Part shown: positions 58,872 through 64,000 of the stretch, piece after piece | Position numbering within the stretch: the stretch's first letter is position 1 | Layout: each line of letters opens with the position of its first letter | NCBI RefSeq assembly: GCF_030816015.1 | Contig: NZ_JAUSXN010000001.1 | Coordinates: forward strand, 930,001-994,000 | Length of the DNA: 64,000 bases | Reading direction: 5' to 3' | DNA from: Pedobacter sp. W3I1 | GTDB taxonomy: Bacteria > Bacteroidota > Bacteroidia > Sphingobacteriales > Sphingobacteriaceae | The notes under the pieces: generated by a model | Told to the model about the DNA's origin: nothing | Databases searched by the model: none | Seen by the model: the letters and a program-made list of their open reading frames with translations, nothing else | Made by a program: the position numbers and the translations under genes

Positions 58872-61673
58872 TTACTTGTAATTGTCTTTTAAAAACTCCA
58901 GATATTCGTTAATACGCGAACGGTCTGTTAGTTTTTCGAAGTTTTCTTTACTGATGATAAAACCTTTATATAAGTTGGCCGGCACTTTCATAATGTTCTT
59001 TAACTGGCCTGTAATGCTCGATTCGTAAAGTTTGGCATCTTCCAAGTCGATAAAACTGGTAATATAAATCAGCTGATCGTTATCTAACTCTACCAATTTA
59101 TGTTCCAAATCATTATCAGGATAATTACCCCGGTTAAATTGACCTATTCCAAAACGTGATGAACTTAAGGTTAAGGTTGCGTCGGCAACGTCTATTACAT
59201 AATAGTATTCTTCTGATTTAGCTGCGCTGAAAATGCTTGCCGGTTTGGTAGGATCCGCTGGCTTAACCTCAACAGGCTTAGCTACAGGAGCAGGCTCTGC
59301 TGATTTTACAGTGGCATTATCGGTTACTAAAGGTTTTGTTGGAACGGCAATTGGCGTAGCCTGGCTCACAAAACGTGGTGCATTGGCATCAAAATCGACA
59401 AGGGCAACCGGCCTTTGTTTAAATTCCTCGAGGTTTGCTTCAATGTATTTTAAATGATCGCGTACCAGTGGAGTAATAATTTTATCGTTTGGATAAAGTG
59501 TGGTAATCTGGTTAAATTCGGTAAGAAGGGAATCAACCTTTGCTGTACGGCCAATAGCAATTGCTTTTAAATAGGCATACTGGGGTGCCAGATCATTATT
59601 AGGGAAAGCAGTAATGTTATCGTTAGCCTGTTTTACCACATTTGCATAATCTTTTTTCGCATAGGCATCAAAGGCTACATTGTAATTGTTGATGGCAATG
59701 TTCTCCATTTCAGTTTGTTTAGCCGAATAGGATGGATCCAAAATGTTTCTGGCAAAATTAGATTCCGGGAATTTCGTAAGCACCAACTGTTTGTACTGAT
59801 CTGATTTTGTCTCATCAGCACTTTTATAATTAAGGTATAAACTGTAGTAAATGGCAGCTAAATGATTATTGTCAGGATATCTTTTAATCAATTCCAGGTA
59901 TATCTTGTTTGCTTCTGGTTTATCGTTCAGTTCCTGTTGATAAAAACTGGCAATTTCGAAATAAGCATCAATAATTTTCTGATCAGATGTTGCTAATAAA
60001 GCCGGAGTAGTAGGCAGGCCATCTAAAAACTGTTTTTCTAACGAAGTTTGATCCTGTGCAGTCTGATTGGTTTCTCCATTTGCGGGCTTTATTTCTGTGG
60101 CTACATTTCCACCAGCCAGAACCTGATTGGTTTCCTGAGCAGAAGACCGGGTGCTTTGCCTCCAGTTATCTTCCAGCTGCCTGTTGCCCCAACGTTTCTT
60201 AAAATCTCCAAAGCCATTGCTTATTGCAGCATTATTGTTAAAATAAAAGGTATTTCCGGCAATTTTGTTCGAAGCATTTAACGATTGATTAGGGAAATCG
60301 GGGTCGTTTAAATACTGGTTGCTGATTACTCCTCCAGTATTGCTCACCTCAACTTTCGGTGTTAAATAAGCTTTAACCTTAGCCTCACGCTCGCCTGCCG
60401 GAAGTTTAGCAATAGCCTGGGCAGTGTCTTCTTTAGCAATAAGGGTGTACCTATCGGTTAAATATTTCAGGTTATCGGCCTTCTTAACAATGTTGTCGTA
60501 ATCAGGAAAGTTTTTAGGTAAAATCATTACCGTACTATCGTAGTACAGTTTTGCTTTGATGTAGTTATTAAACTCTTTAAAGTTTAAATCAGCAATTCTT
60601 AAATAAGATAATGCCTTTTGATTTTGGTTTCTTGTGCTTTTTAAAATCGATTTATGGTAATTCTCTTCAGCTTTTACAAAGTTTCCTTCAGCAGAGAAAA
60701 GCTCTCCAACCTGGTAATAGATCTGATCGGTATAATCGAAATTTTTATCATCTTTTAACAAAGCCAGAAGCTGTTCTTCCTTGTTCAGTTTTACGCCGCT
60801 TAACAATGCACGTAGTTTAATGCGGTTTAAATTGGCATGAAAATACATTTCGAAAGGGGCGTTGCTTTTTTCTACTTTGGTAAAGTTAGCATAGGCATCC
60901 TGAAGATTCTTTTCTTTTTCCTGCAACTGCGCAAGGATAAAACGCCAGCGTATACGAAGCTGTTTTTCGGCTGGGAGTGCAATTGCCGATTCTAAAAACA
61001 GGATGGCTTCCTTATAACGTTTCTGATAAATGCGCATCTGAGCGGCAGTAGCCAAAGGCTCTGCCAGGTCTTTTTTTAATTGATCAGAAGCGCGTAACAT
61101 GGTGTCGATGATTTTATCGGCAAGTACCATATTGTTTAATTGCATTTGGCTACGTGCTTTCCAGTTCATGGCCATAATGAAAGTTTTCAGGACGCTGTTA
61201 TAGGTTTTTGCCGTATAATCAAAGTATTCTGAAGCAATAAAATAGTTGCTTTTTAAGTAATTTGCCCTGCCTAAAAGCATATAGGCATCATCAATATAAT
61301 TACTAAAACTTTTATCGTTGATAACGGTTTGTCCTTTCGTAATTACATCATCAAGCTGTTTATTGGCTATTCCTGGTGTAAGCACCAAATTCACCTGAGG
61401 CTCAGGATCGAGGTAAACGGGCAGGGTTTTTTCATAATTATCTGCATAACTTTGCAGTAGGCTTTCATTGTATTCCGTTAGTAAAACATTGGAGTTGTAG
61501 ATATAGTTATACCTTGCCGTTAAGTTCTGAAACCTACGATCTACTGCTGTATCTTTATTTGCGACACAGCCATATATAAGGAGGACACTAAAAAAGATGA
61601 AGAAGGGATTTAAGTGTTTGTTAGCGTAATTTTTCAAGTATGATAAATCTCTTAGTGGATGTACAATAAACAA
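58872..61673 (-). CDS. SprE/PorW-like TPR lipoprotein of the type IX secretion system
   Basis: 933 residues. A lipoprotein signal ends LLIYGC (Cys near 36); the true start may be internal, since the first 20 residues are polar. The opening RRFQNLTARYNYIYNSNVLL...YADNYEKTLPVYLDPEP matches SprE/PorW, and TPR-like repeats cover most of the rest (LRIADLNFKEFNNYIKAKLYY, LIKRYPDNNHLAAIYYSLYL). In the type IX system PorW/SprE links the inner motor to the outer-membrane translocon. Lies 5 kb from gldKLMN on the other strand. The family assignment is by sequence resemblance. Confidence 0.82.
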   Translation of the reverse strand: MFIVHPLRDLSYLKNYANKHLNPFFIFFSVLLIYGCVANKDTAVDRRFQNLTARYNYIYNSNVLLTEYNESLLQSYADNYEKTLPVYLDPEPQVNLVLTPGIANKQLDDVITKGQTVINDKSFSNYIDDAYMLLGRANYLKSNYFIASEYFDYTAKTYNSVLKTFIMAMNWKARSQMQLNNMVLADKIIDTMLRASDQLKKDLAEPLATAAQMRIYQKRYKEAILFLESAIALPAEKQLRIRWRFILAQLQEKEKNLQDAYANFTKVEKSNAPFEMYFHANLNRIKLRALLSGVKLNKEEQLLALLKDDKNFDYTDQIYYQVGELFSAEGNFVKAEENYHKSILKSTRNQNQKALSYLRIADLNFKEFNNYIKAKLYYDSTVMILPKNFPDYDNIVKKADNLKYLTDRYTLIAKEDTAQAIAKLPAGEREAKVKAYLTPKVEVSNTGGVISNQYLNDPDFPNQSLNASNKIAGNTFYFNNNAAISNGFGDFKKRWGNRQLEDNWRQSTRSSAQETNQVLAGGNVATEIKPANGETNQTAQDQTSLEKQFLDGLPTTPALLATSDQKIIDAYFEIASFYQQELNDKPEANKIYLELIKRYPDNNHLAAIYYSLYLNYKSADETKSDQYKQLVLTKFPESNFARNILDPSYSAKQTEMENIAINNYNVAFDAYAKKDYANVVKQANDNITAFPNNDLAPQYAYLKAIAIGRTAKVDSLLTEFNQITTLYPNDKIITPLVRDHLKYIEANLEEFKQRPVALVDFDANAPRFVSQATPIAVPTKPLVTDNATVKSAEPAPVAKPVEVKPADPTKPASIFSAAKSEEYYYVIDVADATLTLSSSRFGIGQFNRGNYPDNDLEHKLVELDNDQLIYITSFIDLEDAKLYESSITGQLKNIMKVPANLYKGFIISKENFEKLTDRSRINEYLEFLKDNYK

Positions 61674-61746
61674 TATATGTAGAAAAATATTTTATTTGGC
61701 AACAAATTTTAATTATTCAAAGTTAATTTAATTATTGCATTAAAAA

Positions 61747-61971
61747 ATGGAAAATCCGAAAGAAGAAGATACTAAGAAAAAGGTAAATGCAGCCGCTAAA
61801 TATTCTGCTATTGGCTTCCAAATGATTGCTACCATTGGTTTGCTTACTTTTGTAGGGTACAAGATCGATGAGCACAGAAACAGTAAAACTAACTTAATTA
61901 CTGCTGCTTTTGCTTTGGCAGGGGTGGGGATTGCATTATATCAGGCGATTAGGCAGGCCACTAAGCTGTAA
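61747..61971 (+). CDS. AtpZ/AtpI-family membrane protein
   Basis: A 74-residue protein with two hydrophobic helices (about 20-40 and 52-68) and the motif FVGYKIDEHRNSKTNLITAAFALAGVGIALYQ, typical of the AtpZ/AtpI group, which help the assembly or ion supply of ATP synthase. First gene of the ATP synthase cluster. Confidence 0.8.
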   Translation: MENPKEEDTKKKVNAAAKYSAIGFQMIATIGLLTFVGYKIDEHRNSKTNLITAAFALAGVGIALYQAIRQATKL

Positions 61972-61974
61972 GTT

Positions 61975-62068
61975 TTCAATTGGCAGTTTTCAATTTTCAG
62001 TTCCAAACTAACTATGAAACAATTCTTCAATTAACCGATTAACCAGTTCAAACAGTTAACCAGTAAGC
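61975..62068. repeat. CAGTT/AACTG word repeat in the ATP synthase cluster
   Basis: Words TTTTCAATTGGCAGTTTTCA and ATTTTCAGTTCC are followed by TTCAATTAACCGATTAACCA, GTTCAAACAGTTAACCAG. Relative of 25353-25430. It separates the AtpZ gene from the next gene. Confidence 0.55.
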
Positions 62069-62118
62069 CATCCTTACAATATTTCTCTCCTGCACTACTT
62101 ACTTGATACTAAAAACCT

Positions 62119-62126
62119 TATCTTTG
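62119..62126 (+). promoter_or_regulatory. -7 box before the ATP synthase genes
   Basis: TATCTTTG followed by C matches TAnnTTTG and ends 31 bases before the TTG start at 62158. It suggests a start of transcription after the word repeat. Confidence 0.5.
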
Positions 62127-62157
62127 CAAAAGTTTTTATCTGCTAAGAAATTATACA

Positions 62158-62547
62158 TTGACTCTAGCCAAATTTACCAGTATCTATTTCATTTTCGTAG
62201 GCCTATTAATAGGTGTAATTGCCGTTTTACCTGTCGTATTTCCTGATACACAATTGTTCGTAAATAACTTTTGGGTGATGTTTGGCTTTTTGGCCGGTAT
62301 CACTTATGTGGCTTATATGTTAGTTGATATTGGTGTAAAACGTGATCCTGAAGTTGGTATTATGGCGATTATGGGATCAATTGCAGTGAAGATGATTTTT
62401 TGTATGGCTTTTGTATTGATTTACAGTATAAAAGCGAAGGGAATTGGGCTTGTATTTCTGCTTAATTTTTTTTCTTTATATTTATTGTTTACGGCCTTTG
62501 AAATTTACTGTTTGTTACGTAACTTGCGCCACCAAAATTTAAAGTAA
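62158..62547 (+). CDS. Membrane protein of the ATP synthase cluster (AtpI-like)
   Basis: 129 residues with four hydrophobic segments. It begins with TTG, as no in-frame ATG precedes the first helix (LAKFTSIYFIFVGLLIGVIAV). Position between the AtpZ gene and atpB points to an AtpI-type (subunit I) role; sequence similarity is only general. The motif VDIGVKRDPEVGIMAIMGSIAVKMIFCMAF is notable for a Lys in a membrane helix. Confidence 0.65.
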   Translation: MTLAKFTSIYFIFVGLLIGVIAVLPVVFPDTQLFVNNFWVMFGFLAGITYVAYMLVDIGVKRDPEVGIMAIMGSIAVKMIFCMAFVLIYSIKAKGIGLVFLLNFFSLYLLFTAFEIYCLLRNLRHQNLK

Positions 62548-62561
62548 AAAACTGCCAATAA

Positions 62562-63692
62562 ATGGATTGTAACCGAGTTTTTGTGTCTAAAGTTAAAAGG
62601 CTAACTATTGTTTTTGCGCTTTTAATCGCGTTTTTATCTATCAAAATTGATACTTTCGCTCAGGTTGATAGCGCTGTTGTTCCTGTTGATAGTGTTGTGG
62701 CCGGATCTGCCGAAGCCGTTTCTGGTGAGCATGGTGCTGCTAAACATGGTGAAGAAAAATTCGAGCCAACTAAAGTGATCATGGAGCACATTGCCGATTC
62801 TCATATGTGGCACCTTTGGGGACATACTTCATTACCTCTTCCGGTAATTTTATATACCGCTAACGGTTTAGAGTTTTTCTCTTCTGGTCATTTCCATCAT
62901 GGTAAACAAGATTATAACGGTAAATACAATAACTATCGTTTAGAGGAAGACCATATTAAAGTGGTTGGCGCTGATGGAAAAATCGACGAGGAAGCAAGTA
63001 AATCTGTTTTAGATTTCTCAATTACTAAAAACGTTGCAGCAATGTTCGTTGCTATTTTTGTAATACTTGTAATATTTATTTCAGTGGCAGCTTCCTATCG
63101 TAAACGTGTAGGTAAAGCACCAAAAGGTTTACAATCTTTTGTAGAACCAATTATTGTTTTTGTAAGAGACGATATTGCTAAACCGAACATCGGTCATAAA
63201 TACGCTAAGTTTATGCCTTATTTGTTGACTACGTTTTTCTTCATTTTATTCAACAACTTATTTGGTTTGATTCCAATTTTCCCAGGTGGCGCTAACGTTA
63301 CGGGTAACATTGCGCTTACTTTTGTAATGGCACTTGGAACTTTAATCATCGTTAATATTAATGGTAACAAATATTACTGGAAACACATTTTTAAACCAGA
63401 TGTTCCTTTTTGGTTATATCCGATTATGATCCCTGTTGAATTAATTGGTATCATTTCCAAGCCATTTGCTTTAATGGTTCGTTTATTCGCAAACATAACC
63501 GCAGGCCACATTATCGTATTAAGTTTAATATCCTTAATTTTTATTTTCGAAACATTGGCTATTGCGCCGGTTTCTGTCGCATTCGTTTTATTTATGGATG
63601 TGTTAGAGTTACTGGTAGCATTTTTACAAGCCTTTATTTTTACATTATTAACTGCCTTGTTTATAGGTATGGCAGTAGAAGAGCATCATTAA
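62562..63692 (+). CDS. atpB: F0F1 ATP synthase subunit a
   Basis: 376 residues. Forms the proton half-channels beside the c-ring. A signal-like N-terminus (about 10-34) and a long His-rich periplasmic part (HMWHLWGHTSLPLPV, HFHHGKQDYNGKYNN) precede the standard helices; the essential Arg is in FALMVRLFANITAGH and the last helix has LLVAFLQAFIFTLLTALFIG. The long N-terminal extension is common in Bacteroidetes. It starts 14 bases after the AtpI-like gene. Confidence 0.95.
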   Translation: MDCNRVFVSKVKRLTIVFALLIAFLSIKIDTFAQVDSAVVPVDSVVAGSAEAVSGEHGAAKHGEEKFEPTKVIMEHIADSHMWHLWGHTSLPLPVILYTANGLEFFSSGHFHHGKQDYNGKYNNYRLEEDHIKVVGADGKIDEEASKSVLDFSITKNVAAMFVAIFVILVIFISVAASYRKRVGKAPKGLQSFVEPIIVFVRDDIAKPNIGHKYAKFMPYLLTTFFFILFNNLFGLIPIFPGGANVTGNIALTFVMALGTLIIVNINGNKYYWKHIFKPDVPFWLYPIMIPVELIGIISKPFALMVRLFANITAGHIIVLSLISLIFIFETLAIAPVSVAFVLFMDVLELLVAFLQAFIFTLLTALFIGMAVEEHH

Positions 63693-63722
63693 CAGAAAAC
63701 TATTTTTTACAAATTAATATAA

Positions 63723-63947
<225 letters not shown>

Positions 63948-64000
63948 TAATCACTGAAGAAATTAGGTTGGGTATTTAACGATTGGTTATTTACCCAGCC

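Overview
The window looks like chromosomal DNA from a Sphingobacteriaceae-type Bacteroidetes, most likely a Pedobacter-like soil or water bacterium. The evidence is AT-rich DNA, gliding/type IX secretion genes (gldKLMN and a SprE/PorW-like gene), family-specific genes (DUF4271, DUF4286, DUF3861, LVIVD-repeat lipoprotein), -7 promoter boxes of the Bacteroidetes form TAnnTTTG, and little Shine-Dalgarno signal. I saw no tRNA, rRNA or CRISPR array.

Layout. 1-7.2 kb: the 5' part of tatC, an LVIVD lipoprotein, and the fatty-acid/phospholipid operon DUF177-rpmF-plsX-fabH-accB-accC. 7.2-14.3 kb: sulfurtransferase, MFS transporter, pdxA, divergent rsmA, a thioredoxin-like protein, clpS and a second FabH-like synthase. 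14.3-15.6 kb: an IS110-family element inserted in a dispersed REP-like repeat, whose 5' noncoding end can be read as a bridge RNA. 15.7-21.7 kb: two large paralogous exported proteins and a lipoprotein; a fossil of the lipoprotein gene's end between the paralogues records the tandem duplication. 21.7-27.3 kb: dtd, a GT39-like glycosyltransferase, a MazG-like pyrophosphohydrolase and small genes. 27.5-31.8 kb: an S9-peptidase-like lipoprotein lacking its catalytic Ser and His, a frameshifted histidine kinase and its response regulator. 32-37 kb: a phosphoesterase and a MoxR/vWA/DUF3861/ATPase group. 37.6-45.9 kb: a frameshifted sugar kinase, an acetyltransferase, a cupin/DUF3050/cupin operon, a fasciclin protein, an SDR and hemW. 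46-47.2 kb: a 'mobile mystery' regulator/Fic pair under a promoter embedded in three operator palindromes 33 bp apart. 47.3-53.9 kb: DUF4271, hemD and gldKLMN. 54-61.7 kb: uvrC, a PIN toxin pair, PBP1A and SprE/PorW. 61.7-64 kb: the start of the ATP synthase operon.

The most informative region is the IS110 element. Its noncoding RNA has a target loop that reads the two sides of the interrupted REP-like site and a donor loop that reads the element's own ends. The intergenic spaces also hold several families of dispersed palindromes and of self-complementary 'word' repeats.
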